The notes beneath the pieces were generated by a model. That model was given only the letters and a program-made list of their open reading frames with translations. It ran no database searches and was not told the DNA's origin. Position numbers and translations under genes: made by a program. From positions 1 to 64,000 of the forward strand of contig JABCPU010000080.1 of assembly GCA_016800925.1 (NCBI GenBank): DNA of 64,000 nucleotides. Reading direction: 5' to 3'. Position 1 is the stretch's first letter, and each line of letters starts with the position of its first letter. The stretch is from Suillus spraguei. Lineage: Eukaryota > Basidiomycota > Agaricomycetes > Boletales > Suillaceae. Below, piece after piece: positions 9,542 through 21,438 of the stretch.

Positions 9542-12500
9542 TCAGAGGGAGTGTTGCTTCTTATAAGCATTCAGGATTCGAGCGGAGTTCTTTAAGTTCT
9601 TTTCTGGGAGCCATTCGTTATCTCCCGGTGAATATCCTTTCCAGGAAACAAGATAGCATCGGCGAATGCCGGTTCCTTTGTGAGCAAGAATTGCTTCTAC
9701 TTCATATTCTTCTTCTTCTTCAATAATATCAGGTGGTGGTTTGGGGAAGTTTGGGCCGTGTACGTCTGTTTTGCTATAGGACGATAAGATGGAAGCATGG
9801 AAAGTGGGATGAATTTTCCATTGTGGAGGGAGTTTGAGCATAAATGTGATGGGCGATAAGATATTGATGATCAGGAAAGGTCCGTATCGTTTCGGTGCAA
9901 GTTTCCGCGATGGGAGTTTGAGTCTAAGATTAGCAGCAGATAGCCAGACCTTATCTCTGATCTTCCATGGAATGTACTTCTCTCCTCGGGATCATTCGGC
10001 CATTGTTTGCATTGCAATGTTATGGCAGGTGATTGCTTCTTCTCTTATCTTCTGCAGGGATCGTACTCAATCTTCTGCTGCAGGGACAGATGAGTCAGGG
10101 ATCAGGTGAGGGATAGCATGTGGTTCGTATCCCATCATCAGATAGAAAGGTGATGCATTCCTTGCATCATGTTTTTTGTGGTTGTGAACAAATTCGGCGA
10201 TTGGTAGGTGTTCTACCCAATCTTCAGGGTTATTGCGGCAATAGATGCGCAGGTACATTTCTAGCTCTTGATTGAGCCTCTCAGTTTGACCATCAGTCTG
10301 AGGGTGATAAGCCGTAGATGGGGCGATGACATAGTCAAGAAGTTGGGCAAGCTCCTTGGAGAAGCGAGATAAGAATTGCGGGCCTCGATCAGAGATGACT
10401 TTGTCATGGAGTCCAAATCGACGATAGACGTGTTTCAAGAATAATTGGCAATGCCTTCGGAAGTAACGGTTTTCAGACAAGGGATAATAATTACTCCCTT
10501 CGTAAGGCCATGGTCAACCACGACAATGATACTGTCAAAGCCACCAGAGAGGGGGAGGTCAGTGATAAGGTCGACAGAGACCTGGGAAAAAGGTCGAGTC
10601 GCAGAGGAGGGAATAGGTGTAAGCAGAGGTCGAACAGGATGGGTATCCGCTTTCATTTGCTGACAAAGGGTGCAACTCTCGACGTATTTCCGAATATAAG
10701 AGCCCATAGCGGGCCACCAGGCTTCTCGTTTGACAAGTTCTTCAGTTTTTGACTCTACCGGGATGTCCCGCAGTAGGATGATCATGATATCGTTTCAAGA
10801 GATTGGGACGATGTGCCGGAGGGATGTAGGCGCGATTCTTAAAGTAGAGGACATTCTCCTCAATCTTCCAGTCGGAGAGTGCCGACTTCATAGGGGGAAG
10901 GCACACACAATCTAGAGTGTCAGATGCTGTTTTGAAGACAGGGTCGTTGAGGGGGTCAGATGATGATAAGACATCCTTTAGGTGGGTGTCAATAAGACGG
11001 ACAAAATAGAGCATCAGGGAGGAGAGTCTGGTCTTCATTATTGTCTTTGCCAGGATCGTAGTCGGGCCGACGAGATAGTGCATCAGGTACCGCCAATTTG
11101 GTACCTGCAATGTGATGTAGTTCAATGTTGTAAAATAGACAAAATCAGTTGCCAACATGCTTGGCGATGGGTAAGCTTCTGTGCACTTCTAAAGTACAGA
11201 AGATTCTTGTGGTTGGTGAATACCAGGATGGGGTGTGGGTTTCCTTCAAGATAATGGACACCATTCATTCAATGCCCGGATTACAGCAAGGAGTTCCTGA
11301 TCAAAGATCTGGTAATTGCGTTCTGCGGGGTTCAAAGACTGTGAGAGATATGTGCATGGGTGATAAACACCATTCTCATCGGTCTGCAAGAGAACTCCGC
11401 CAGTTGCTACAAGCGAAGCGTCGGTAGCAATAGCAAATTGTTGGGAGGGATCAGGGTTACGGAGTACTGGTTGGGATGTGAAGCGTCATTTCAATTCTTC
11501 GAAGGTGTCCATACATTTGGTTGACCAATCAAAGGCCTTATCTTTCTTTGTCAAATCAATAAGGGGTCGGGCGATGTCAGAATAATGGGAAATGAACGTG
11601 CAATAGAAGTTGCAAAAGCCGAGGAATGATTGGACGTCTTTTAACAGATTTCAGAATCGGCCATTCGGCGATTCCCTTGGTCTTGGCGGTATCCATAGCA
11701 ACTTGTCCAGGGAAAATTATCATTCCAAGGTATTCCACTTCTTCTGCATCGATGGTGCATTTCTCCAGTTTCAGGAACAAATGTTCCTTTCATATTTTCA
11801 TCAAAACCTGTCTGGTTCATTCGCGGTGTTCTGCCATTGTTGTAGAGAAAATCAGGATATCGTCCATGTAGATAATCATACCATCCTTCATTGATTTCCT
11901 GTTGGAAGGTATGATTCATTGTACGCTTGGAAAGTTGCTGGGGAATTACAGAGGCCAAAGAACATGATGTTCGGTTCGAAGAGGCCAAATTCCGTGGTAA
12001 ATGCTGCTTTCCAGCGATCGTCGGGATGGATGCGAATGTTATTATAACCGGACCGAATATCCATTTTCGTAAAGAACTGTGCATTGTGAAGGCGTGCAAG
12101 GGAATAGGGAGTGGGAGTGGATAGCGTTCTTGACTGTCCAATCATTGATGGTTACGAACTGGGGTGGCATCACCAGCAACAGTGAAAAGACACAGGCGGT
12201 CTGCTGGGAAGTTCTACAATGTCCAAAAGAGGACAAGGTGAAAGTACTAGGAACGTGTTCCTGAGTACAATCAAGGGTTCAGCCTCAAAGAAGATCTAAG
12301 AGGCTCTGCAAGAATAGAGACTAAGGCTAAGGAGTGCTTAGACTTAGAGATGATTCAAGATGACTTAGGTTGGAGGACCTAAGCGAAGGATGTTCCAGGT
12401 AAAACCAGTAAGATTAAAGTGAAGTATACAAGTGTAATACAACGTGCTTAAATAGGCCAATATGTGCGCATGGACCAAGAGAGACGTGAGAAGTGTAAAT

Positions 12501-13529
12501 GCATATCCTAAAGAAGGAAGGCAACTATAGTACAGATGCGTTGAGCATATGAGTCGAGTTAGTTACGTAATATACAAAGTGAAGTAGACAGAAAATGAAT
12601 AGGGGCATGTATGATTGTAAACAATTGATGTAGCGATAATCTTGACAGGGGACGCAATTCTCCACTCTTCTTTCCCACAAAAGAAGAAGCCACTAGCTTG
12701 GGGTGAACTTAAATTCTGAGATGAAGCCTTTTGCAACGTTTTCATCGATAAACATTTTTGACGGCAGTGCATTCTTTTTCTGATAATGGGTAAACCTTAG
12801 ATGTGCGGGAATAAAACCAGGTTTAGTATCGATCCGATGATCAATACCAGGGCGTTCAGGGGGTAGTTTGTTTAGTCCGCTTTAGCAAAGATATCCACAA
12901 AGCGTGCAAGTATTCTGGGACCAATTCTTCAAAGGATTTCTTTTTCTTCTCCTTCTCGTCCATAGCGAATTCCTGAGCTTTATTGCTGTATTTCGGAGGA
13001 GAAAAGGGAGATTCTGGAGTAGTTGGAAGTTGGTTCGAGTCAGGAAGTTCCATCACATGTGAGGGGTGTATCCATGGATACTTCTTCGATGATTCTCATA
13101 CTAACTCCATCCATGTCATATTCTACAAGGAATTCTCCGTCTCCAAGCTCATAAGAGGAAATTTCTCATACTTCTGGCGTGTGTGGCAGACATCTTGCAT
13201 AGTGTTGAATTGATCATCATCCTCTGTTGGGATCAACGAGGGCACAGGTTCTTCTTCGTCGGGGATTTCTTCAATTGAAGCTGAAGGAGTATGTTGAAGA
13301 GTTTTCAGAGGAACATAGAACTTGGATAGTTTTGTACATTTGTATCTCGTCCATGGATTTCTTCTTCTGTTTTTTCTTTTCCCATACTTCTATTCTTCTA
13401 TTTGGCCGTTGCTCAAGGTTCTGGTCCAGTCCAATACTCAGGCTCGGATTCATTCTTTGTGCTTTCTGTGCAGGGAATCGGTGATACTGCTCGCGCAGTT
13501 GTACACAGGGAGTGGAGTTTGTAGTACAT
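9542..13529 (-). pseudogene. Gypsy copy A pol: RT, RNase H, integrase, chromodomain
   Basis: Reading downwards: KSFEELVPEYLH spacer (12880-12960), RT start with decayed frames, then the solo LTR. RT resumes as [29 protein letters not shown] and YLHG where YMDD is expected (about 11880). RNase H and its connection follow (11150-11500). Then come the integrase zinc finger (YHDHPTAGHPG; CTLCQQMK), the core with VDLITDLP, VISDRGPQFL and QTERLNQELE, and a chromodomain (YEVEAILAHKGTG, YLVSWKGYSPGDNEWLPEKNL). Frameshifts near 10450, 10760 and 11640-11900 inactivate it. Integrase D, D and E are still readable. Confidence 0.9.
12149..12623 (-). repeat. Solo LTR1 in the RT of copy A
   Basis: It is 475 bp with ATTGA directly repeated at 12144-12148 and 12624-12628. 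The start carries an extra G (TGGTTACG) and the end an extra A. Removing the LTR plus one ATTGA joins the conserved RT sequence [11 protein letters not shown]. Confidence 0.93.
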
Positions 13530-13783
13530 TGTGACGAACAAACTCACGCTGAGCTTGAAATGGCACATTTATATAGGTGTCACACAGCAATCATTATCCT
13601 TACCCTTCGGCTTCACCGTCCTACTTTACCATGTGTTTACCCCTATCTAATGGTATCATTCCGCACTCCGGAAGCCTCGTTGCAGCTTAACGGCTGTACT
13701 GCGGCAACTTTCCCGCGAAGCGGTGATCTTCGGCAATCTCCGCAAACCCATTAGGCATCCACAAGCAAGATTCACCGTCCATC
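13530..13783 (+). repeat. LTR2 fragment, truncated by an LTR1
   Basis: It starts TGTGACGAACAAACTC directly against the copy A spacer and matches 3713-3997 reversed. The 3' end is cut by the LTR1 starting at 13784. Confidence 0.75.
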
Positions 13784-14090
13784 TGTTATGAACTGGGGTG
13801 GCATCACCAGCGACAGTGAAAAGACACTGACGGTCTGCTGGGAAGTTCTACAATGTCCAGAAGAGGACAAGGTGAAAGTACAAGGAACGCGTTCCGAGTA
13901 TGATCAAGGGTTCAGTCTCAAAGACAAGTCTAAGAGGTTCTACAAGAATAGAGACCAAGACTAAGGAGTGCTTAGACTTAGAGACGATTCAAAGACAACT
14001 TAGGTTGGAGACCTAAGTGAAGAATGTTCCAGGGTAAAACCCAGTAAGATTAAAGTAAAGTATACAAGCATAGTACAACGTGCTTAAATA
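13784..14090 (-). repeat. LTR1 fragment, cut by the Tc1-like element
   Basis: The first 307 bp as seen on the plus strand (TGTTATGAACTGGGG... to CTTAAATA) match other minus-oriented LTR1 copies. The remaining roughly 165 bp are absent on the far side of the Tc1-like element. Confidence 0.9.
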
Positions 14091-15709
14091 CAGTGGCTCA
14101 AAAAACTGTCCGCATGTTTTGACATTTTTCACTATCTATGATATTGTGTGAGAAATGAACAAATTCCTCAAGGACATACTTATACCACATTGTAGTATGG
14201 CTTCAGGGCTTTTATTTGAGCCCTACACCGTGGGAATCGGCGGAGATATGGTGGAGATATAAGGCTTATAAAATGATGACTCAATGTGGACAGTTTTTTG
14301 AGTGTATATTAAAACTATATAAATCATTATTTATGACACCATAAAAATCATGCCACTATTATATAAATTATAAAGTGGTGTCATTATGTTATTTTATGAC
14401 TATATCTAACTATATAAACCAGAATATCTCATGTATCATAGTCATAATCACCATGAAAGCCATCTCCTCTGCTCAAAGAGATAATATCCTCTCTCTGTCT
14501 TATGCTGGCCTCTCTGCTTGCCAAATTTCCTCTAGAACTGGAGTATGCAAGTCCACTGTGGCCAAGTTCATCAAAGAAAGCCACCCAGACAAGGAAAACT
14601 CTTGTGGAGGACGTCCATCCAAGCTTACCTCTACTGACAAAAGGGCTATTATCCAACATATCACTACAGGAAAGGCTGATAATGCTGTCCAAGCCACTCA
14701 TTATATCAATTCCACCATCACTACCCCTGTCTCTTCACAAACTGTGAGGAATGTTCTCAAGGCAGCTCATCTCAAGGCAGTAACAAAGAAGAAAAAGCCT
14801 CTTCTCTCCATCAAACATAGGCAGAGAAGACTAGCCTTTGCCTTAGCTCATCAACACTGGACTGTAGAGGACTGGAAGCGTGTTATATGGTCAGATGAGA
14901 CCAAAATCAATAGGATTGGGTCAGATGGGAAGGTGTATGTATGGAAAAAGAAGGGAGATGGCCTAACAGACAGAGAGGTTAATGGGACTGTCAAGTTTGG
15001 AGGAGGTTCTTTAATGGTATGGGGCTGTATGGGATGGAATGGTGTGGGAATGCTTGCTGAGGTTGAGGGGAAGATGAATGCTGAGCAGTATGTGGACATT
15101 TTAAATGACCACTTGCTGCCTAGCTTGGCAGAATCAGGGATTGATGAAGAAGATATCATTTTCCAACAGGATAATGATCCCAAGCACACATCCAGAAGAG
15201 CTAGGGAATGGTTTGAAGAACATAACATCAATGTTCTTGACTGGCCAGCACAGTCTCCTGATGTCAATGTCATTGAACATCTCTGGGGAACACTCAAGAA
15301 AAAGCTTCAAGCCTATGAAAACCCCCCTAAAGGAGTATGGGAGCTTTGGGAGAGAGTAGCAGTGGAATGGGGGAAGATCACAGCTGAGGATTGCCAGAAA
15401 TTAATTGAGAGTATGCCTAGAAGGATAGAGGCAGCAATTAAAGCCAAGGGAGGTCATACAAAATACTAGAATACCTGGTTATTACTGTAAAATACTTGAG
15501 TCAAAAAACTGTCCGCATGAGTCACCATTTTGTGAGCCTTGTATCTCCACCATATCTCCACCGATTCCCACGGTGTAGGGCTCAAATGAAAGCCCTGAAG
15601 CCATACTACAATGTGGTATAAGCATGTTTTTGAGGCATTTGTTTGTTCTCACACAATATTATAGATAGTGAAAAATGCCAAAACATGCGGACAGTTTTTT
15701 GAGCCACTG
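14091..15709 (+). mobile_element. Tc1/mariner element, apparently intact (Tc1 copy 3)
   Basis: 1619 bp, TA at both sides (14089-14090, 15710-15711). Inverted repeats of about 220 bp begin CAGTGGCTCAAAAAACTG. Each repeat ends internally with the same motif reversed (near 14290-14312 and 15499-15520). It encloses one uninterrupted transposase gene. Left and right flanks come from different gypsy contexts (see findings). Confidence 0.95.
14453..15469 (+). CDS. Tc1/mariner-family transposase (DD34E)
   Basis: 338 residues from ATG 14453; an upstream in-frame extension to 14375 has no homology. N-terminal helix-turn-helix domains (about residues 5-45, LSYAGLSACQISSRTG, and 60-112, SSQTVRNVLKAAHLKAV) would bind the inverted repeats. 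The RNase H-fold core has D148 (WSDETKI), D240 (FQQDNDPKHTS) and E275 (SPDVNVIEHLW), with exactly 34 residues between D240 and E275. The C-terminus is AKGGHTKY. The protein performs cut-and-paste transposition at TA targets in the nucleus. No stop or frameshift is seen, so it could be active. It may also act in trans on the two dead copies, although their end motifs differ (GTGTC instead of CTGTCC). Confidence 0.95.
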   Translation: MKAISSAQRDNILSLSYAGLSACQISSRTGVCKSTVAKFIKESHPDKENSCGGRPSKLTSTDKRAIIQHITTGKADNAVQATHYINSTITTPVSSQTVRNVLKAAHLKAVTKKKKPLLSIKHRQRRLAFALAHQHWTVEDWKRVIWSDETKINRIGSDGKVYVWKKKGDGLTDREVNGTVKFGGGSLMVWGCMGWNGVGMLAEVEGKMNAEQYVDILNDHLLPSLAESGIDEEDIIFQQDNDPKHTSRRAREWFEEHNINVLDWPAQSPDVNVIEHLWGTLKKKLQAYENPPKGVWELWERVAVEWGKITAEDCQKLIESMPRRIEAAIKAKGGHTKY

Positions 15710-18700
15710 TAGATTGGGCTGCTGAAACACTCACCCTTCCTCGAATGACGAAATCAGATGAAATCAAAATTGATAGGATACGGATCGAAAGAAGAATGGA
15801 CTGCCCCCGGCCTTCAATTGTCATTCTAAGAAATGGCAACATTCCCGACTTCCAAGATCCCTCATCATCCCTTCTATTCCTAAAGATCCCGAACCAGAAG
15901 TACAAACACCGTGTACTACAGACCCTGCTCCCCGTGTACAACTGCCGCGAGCAGTATCACCGATTCCTCGCACAGAAAAGTGCAAGAATGAATCCGAGCC
16001 CGAATATTGGACCAGATCAGAGCCTATTGAGCAACGGCCAATAGAAGAACAGAAGTATGGAAAAAGAAAAGCGGAAGAAGAAATCCCTGGACGAGATACA
16101 AATGTACCGAAATTATCTAAGTTCTATGTCCCTCCAAAAACTCTTCAAAACACTCCTTCAACTTCAATCGAAGAAATCGAAATCCCTGATGAAGAAGAAC
16201 CCGTGCCCTCGTTGATTCCGACAGAGGATGATGATCAATTCAACACTATGCAAGATGTCTGGCATGCACCAGAAGTCCGAGAGATTTCCTCTTACGAGCT
16301 TGAAGATGGAGAATTCCTTGTGGAATACGATACTGATGGAGTTAGCATGAGAATCATTGAAGAAGTATCCATGGATACACCCCTTACATGTGATGGAACC
16401 TTGCGGCTCGAACAATTCCCCAACCACTCCACAATCTCTCTTCCTCCTCCAAAATACAGCAATAAAGCTCAGGAATTCGCTATGGACGAGAAGGAAAAGA
16501 AAAAGAAATCCTTTGAAGAATTGATTCCGGAATACCTGCACGACTTTGCAGACGTCTTCGCTAAAGATGGACTGAACAAACTACCCCCTGAACGCCCTGG
16601 TATTGATCATCGGATTGATACTAAACCCGGTTTTATCCCCTGCACGTCTAAGGTTTGCCCGCTATCGGAAAAAGAACGCGCTGCCATCAAAACATTTATT
16701 GATGAAAATGTTGCGAAAGGTTTCATCTCAGAATCAAAATCACCCCAAGCCAGTGGCTTCTTCTTTGTGGAAAGAAGAGTGGAGAATTGCGTCCCTGTCA
16801 AGATTATCGCTACATCAATGATTGGACAGTCAAGAACACTTATCCGCTCCCACTCCCTATCTCCCTTGTCGCACGTCTTCACAATGCACAGTTCTTTATG
16901 AAATGGATATCCGGTCCGGCTATAACAATATTTGCATCCATCCCGATGATCGTTGGAAAGCTGCTTTTACAACAGAATTTGGCCTCTTTGAACCGAATGT
17001 CATTGTTACGAACTGGGGTGGCATCACCAGCGACAGTGAAAAGACACAGGCGGTCTGCTGGGAAGTTCTTACATGTCCAAAGGAGGACAAGGTGAAAGTA
17101 CAAGGAACGCATTCGAGTACGATCAAGGGTTCGGCCTCAAAGACAAGTCTGAGAGGTTCTACAAGAATAGAGACTAAGGCTAAGGAGTGCTTAGACTTAG
17201 AGACGATTCAAGGACGACTTAGGTTGGAGACCTAAGCGAAGGATGTTCCAGGTAAACCCAGTAAGATTAAAGTAAAGAATCTACTACAAGTACAACGTGC
17301 TTAAATAGACCAATATGTGCGCACGGACCAAGAGAGGCGTGGGAAAGTAAGTGCGTATCCTAATAAGGAAGGCAACTATAGTACAGATGCATTGAGCATA
17401 TGAGTCAGAGTCATGTGACATGATATACAAGTAAGGAAACAAAGAGAGAATGATTTGGGGCACGTACAATTGTAACAGTCATGTTCTTTGGTCTCTGCAA
17501 TTCCCCAGCAACTTTCCAAGCATACATTAATCACACCTTCCAGCAAGAAATTAATGAAGGATGGATGGTTATCTACATGGACGATATCTTGATTTTCTCA
17601 ACAACTATGACAGAACATCGCAAACAGACAAGACGGGTTTTGATGAAGATACGAAAGGAACATCTGTTCTTGAAACCGGAGAAATGCACCTTTGATGCAG
17701 AAGAAGTGGAATACCTCGGAATGATAATTCGGCCTGGACAAGTTGCTATGGATACCGCCAAGACCAAGGGAATCGCCGAATGGCCGATTCTGAAATCTGT
17801 AAAAGACGTCCGATCATTCCTCGCTTTTGCAACTTCTATTGCACGTTCATTTCCCATTATTCTGACATCGCCCGACCCCTTATTGATTGACAAAGAAAGA
17901 TAAGGCCTTTGATTGGTCAACCAAATGTATGGACACCTTCGAAGAATTAAATGACGCTTCACATCCCAACCGGTACTCCGTAACCCTGATCCTCCCGACA
18001 ATTTGCTATTGCTACCAATGCTTCGCTCGTAGCAACTGGTGGAGTTCTCTTGCAGACCGATGAGAATGGTGTTTATCACCCATGTGCATACCTCTCACAG
18101 TCTTTGAACCCTGCAGAACGCAATTACCAGATCTTTGATCGAGAACTCCTTGCCGTGATCCGAGCATTGAATGAATGGTGTCACTATCTCGAAGGAAACC
18201 CACACCCCATTCTGGTATTCACTGACCACAAGAATCTTCTGTACTTTAGAAGTGCACAGAAGCTTACACGCCATCAAGCACGTTGGCAATTAATTCTGTC
18301 TATTTACGACATTGAACTGCATCACGTTGCAGGTACCAAATTGGCAGTACCTGATGCACTATCCTGCTGGCCTGATACGACCCTGGTAAAGACGATAACG
18401 AGGACCAGACTCTCCTCCCTGATGCTCTATTCGTTCGCCTTATTGACACCGACCTAAAGGACTTTTGTCATCCTCCGACCCCCTTGATGACCCTGTCTTC
18501 AAAACAGCGTCCGATGCCCTTGATGGCGTGTGTCTTCCCCCTATGAAGTCGGCACTCTCTGACTGGAAGATTGAGGAGAACATCCTCTATTTTAAGAACC
18601 ATGCCTATATTCCACCGGCACATTGTTCCGATATCCTGAACAGGTATCATGATCATCCTACCGCGGGACATCCTGGTAGATTCAAAACTGAAGAACTCGT

Positions 18701-19888
18701 CAAACGAGAAGCTTGGTGGCCCGCTATGGGCTCTTATATTCGGAGATACGTTGAGGGTTGCGCCCTTTGTCAGCAAATGAAAGCCGACACACACCTGTTC
18801 GACCTCCACTTGCCCTGATCCCCTCCTCTGCGACTCGACCCTTTTCCCAGGTCTCTGTCGATCTTATCACTGACCTCCCTGTCTCTGGGGCTTTGACAGT
18901 ATCATGGTCGTGGTAGACCATGGCCTTAGAAGGGGGTAATTATTATCCCTTGTTTGAAAACCATCACTTCCGAAGGCATTGCTAAACTATTCTTGAAACA
19001 CGTCTACCGACGATTTGGACTCCATGACAAAGTCATCTCGGATCGAGGCCCGCAATTCCTATCTCGCTTCTCTAAGGAGCTTGCCCGACTTCTCGACTAT
19101 GTCATCGCTCCATCTACGGCTTATCACCCGCAGACTGATGGTCAAACTGAAAGGCTAAATCAAGAACTTGAAACATATCTACGTATCTATTGCTGCAACA
19201 ACCCTGAAGATTGGGTAGAACATCTACCAATCGCCAAATTTGTCCACAACCACCGAAAACATGATGCAAGGAATGCATCACCCTTCTATTTGATAATGGG
19301 ATATGAACCACGCGCTATCCCTCACCTTATCCCTGATTCATCCATCCCGCAGCAGAAGATCGAGTACAATCCCTGCAGAAGATAAGAGAAGAAGCAATCG
19401 CCTGCCATAACATTGCAATGCAAACAATGGCCGAATGATCCCGAGGAGAGAAGTACATTCCATGGAAGATCGGAGATAAGGTTTGGCTATCTGCTGCTAA
19501 TCTTAGACTCAAACTCCCATCGAGGAAACTTGCGCCAAAGTGATACGGACCTTTCCCAATCATCGATGTCTTGTCGCCCATCACGTTTACACTCAAACTC
19601 CCTCCACAGTGGAAAATTCATCCTACATTCCACGCTTCCGTCTTATCGTCCTATAGCGAAATGGACGTACACGGCCCGAACTTCCCTGAACCACCACCTG
19701 ATATCATCGAAGAAGAAGAAGAATACGAAGTAGAAGCAATTCTTTCCCACAAAGGAACCGGCATTCGCCAACGCTATCTTGTTTCTTGGAAAGGATACTC
19801 ATTGGGAGATAACGAATGGCTCCCAGAAAAGAACTTGAAGAACTCCGCTCGAATCCTGAATGCTTATAAAAAGCAACACTCTCTCTGA
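15710..19888 (+). pseudogene. Gypsy copy B pol: RT, RNase H, integrase, chromodomain
   Basis: The spacer and RT read from about 16203 ([48 protein letters not shown]). After a frameshift near 16785 (ENCVPVKII) the RT continues as FFGLCNSPATFQ and VIYMDDILIF (YMDD intact, about 17570-17590) beyond the inserted LTR. RNase H follows ([26 protein letters not shown]). Integrase keeps YHDHPTAGHPG, CALCQQMK, VISDRGPQFL and QTERLNQELE, but frameshifts occur near 18460, 18810 and 18890. The chromodomain is at 19571-19888 (YEVEAILSHKGTG, YLVSWKGYSLGDNEWLPEKN). It is non-functional as it stands. Confidence 0.9.
17004..17477 (-). repeat. Solo LTR1 in the RT of copy B
   Basis: 474 bp, minus orientation, with GTCAT repeated at 16999-17003 and 17478-17482. 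It splits the RT between FGLFEPNV and MFFGLCNS. Confidence 0.95.
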
Positions 19889-19943
19889 TTATTCTTCAGT
19901 CAATCAAACTGCACTAGCACTTGATCAACTAGTACTGCTCCAA

Positions 19944-20972
19944 ATGTCTTTCCCCACTGCATACATCACCCCCATCACTGTTGCCAACAATGACTCTGAC
20001 TCCGATGCAGAAAACTACAGAACTCTCACCACTGAGATCGACAACACTTCCTACATTGAAGCTGCCCTTCTATGCGAAGGACACGCCCTCGAAATTGAAA
20101 GAATCCTCACTGAAAGAGGCACCTTCCCCACTCTACTCCTCGTCAACATTATCCGCACTGCCGCTCTCATCGAAACCACTGCCAATGAAACCACGGAAAT
20201 CACATACCGCCATCGTCTCCTTCATCTTCAAAAATGTATTTGTTCTTATGCTATGTTGTTGCTTCCCAATTCTTTTAAGAGCGATGTTGAAGAAGCTATT
20301 CACATTGTGGCCGAACGTCGAGCAGGTGTTGCTCGACCTCCCTCTCCGCAGGAAGATACGCCACTTCCTATTCCAGCACCCTCTTCTTCGCGCATGTATT
20401 CTAGTCTTGACGCCCTTGCTGGCTTATGTACTGCTGTCCAAGAGATGGACAACTCACTAACACGGTTGTCGAAACAATCCAGCAATCAGTCGCTGAAACT
20501 AGAGCAGCCAGAAACTAGTTGAAGAAGTCATCACTGATCTGCAACAAACGCAAGCCGACCTTGCCTCCCCGCGAACCCCATCTCCTATCGAACAACCGAA
20601 TTCACCGCCCCCTGTCATAATCTCCCATGATCATCCCGCGTGGCTATATGAGCCCTGCACAGAAGAGCAGTGTGCAGCTGCAAAAAGACTAGGAATTCCT
20701 GTTGCTGAATTAATAGCACTCGGCCCTCGACTTTGCGACCTTCATATTCACCCTCCCATGTCCATTCCATCATCATTGGACCAATGGATCCTGTCTCGCC
20801 AATCTTAGTAAAAGACTTCGGCATAACCTCCCCCTCCTCTTCTGACGAACTTCTTGTGGTTGCTGAACGAGGAACAACCCCTGATCTCCCAACATCAGCA
20901 TACACACTCTCCTCTGCCCAGCAGGCGCAGCTCAGGTGCAACAACACCCTTGCCTTGAAACGTATGAAATGA
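19944..20972 (+). pseudogene. Gypsy copy B ORF2 (unknown accessory protein), frameshifted
   Basis: It starts MSFPTAYITPI at 19944 like the A and C copies, and stays open to about 20440. A small deletion then shifts the frame (MDNSLTRLSKQ instead of IGQLTN). The correct frame resumes as VEEVITDLQQTQADLASPR and HDHPAWLYEPC, and near the end PTSAYTLSSAQQAQLR. It is homologous to 8485-9486 and 44554-45579. Confidence 0.75.
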
Positions 20973-21405
20973 AACAAGGGGAAGAAGCACGCCAGATCCA
21001 CTAGTCCCAAACCTATCATTTCACCATCACCATTACGCAAGTCCATTTCTAATCCCGATGAAAACATGAAATGTCGTGTCTGTGGACTACTCGGGCATCG
21101 TCAAAAGAACTGTGCGGAATACCAGTGCAAGGTTTGCAGATACTGGTCGCCTACTCATCTATCCATTTGTTGTCCTGACAAGTCGGACTCCCCCTTTACG
21201 TTAACTTGGAAAGATGATGGATTCTACGATGCACTTCGTTCTGGGAACAACAGCTTGATGATGAACGAATTCAAGCAGAGAAAAGGAGGGACTCTAAACG
21301 ATGCGCCGGTGCTGAAGAAGCCGCGTATATGAGGAGTGGATCCTTTGCTGATGAGGATTACGAATTTAGTGATGATCCCGTTTACTATGAAAACCAGGAC
21401 AAGTA
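20973..21405 (+). pseudogene. Gypsy copy B ORF3 (zinc-knuckle protein), start lost
   Basis: The N-terminal KGKKHARSTSPKPIISPSP is readable but the ATG is replaced by a stop (ATGAAATGAAAC). From 21066 it gives MKCRVCGLLGHRQKNC (C-x2-C-x4-H-x4-C) and a CKVCRYWSPTHLSICC group, then PFTLTWKDDGFYDALR. A frame change near 21240 follows. It is homologous to 8014-8460. Confidence 0.75.
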
Positions 21406-21438
21406 AAGTCGGTGACTTTACATGTAAAACGGGGGTAA

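Larger units (their letters stand above)
7597..13529 (-). mobile_element. Ty3/gypsy chromovirus copy A, 5'-truncated
   Basis: On the minus strand the order is: end of the protease-RT spacer (13500), reverse transcriptase, RNase H, integrase, chromodomain (9542-9841), ORF2, ORF3, purine tract, 3' LTR. Gag, protease and the 5' LTR are missing because an LTR2 fragment joins at 13530. A solo LTR1 sits in RT (12149-12623). The layout matches copies B and C, so the family structure is clear although this copy is dead. Confidence 0.92.
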
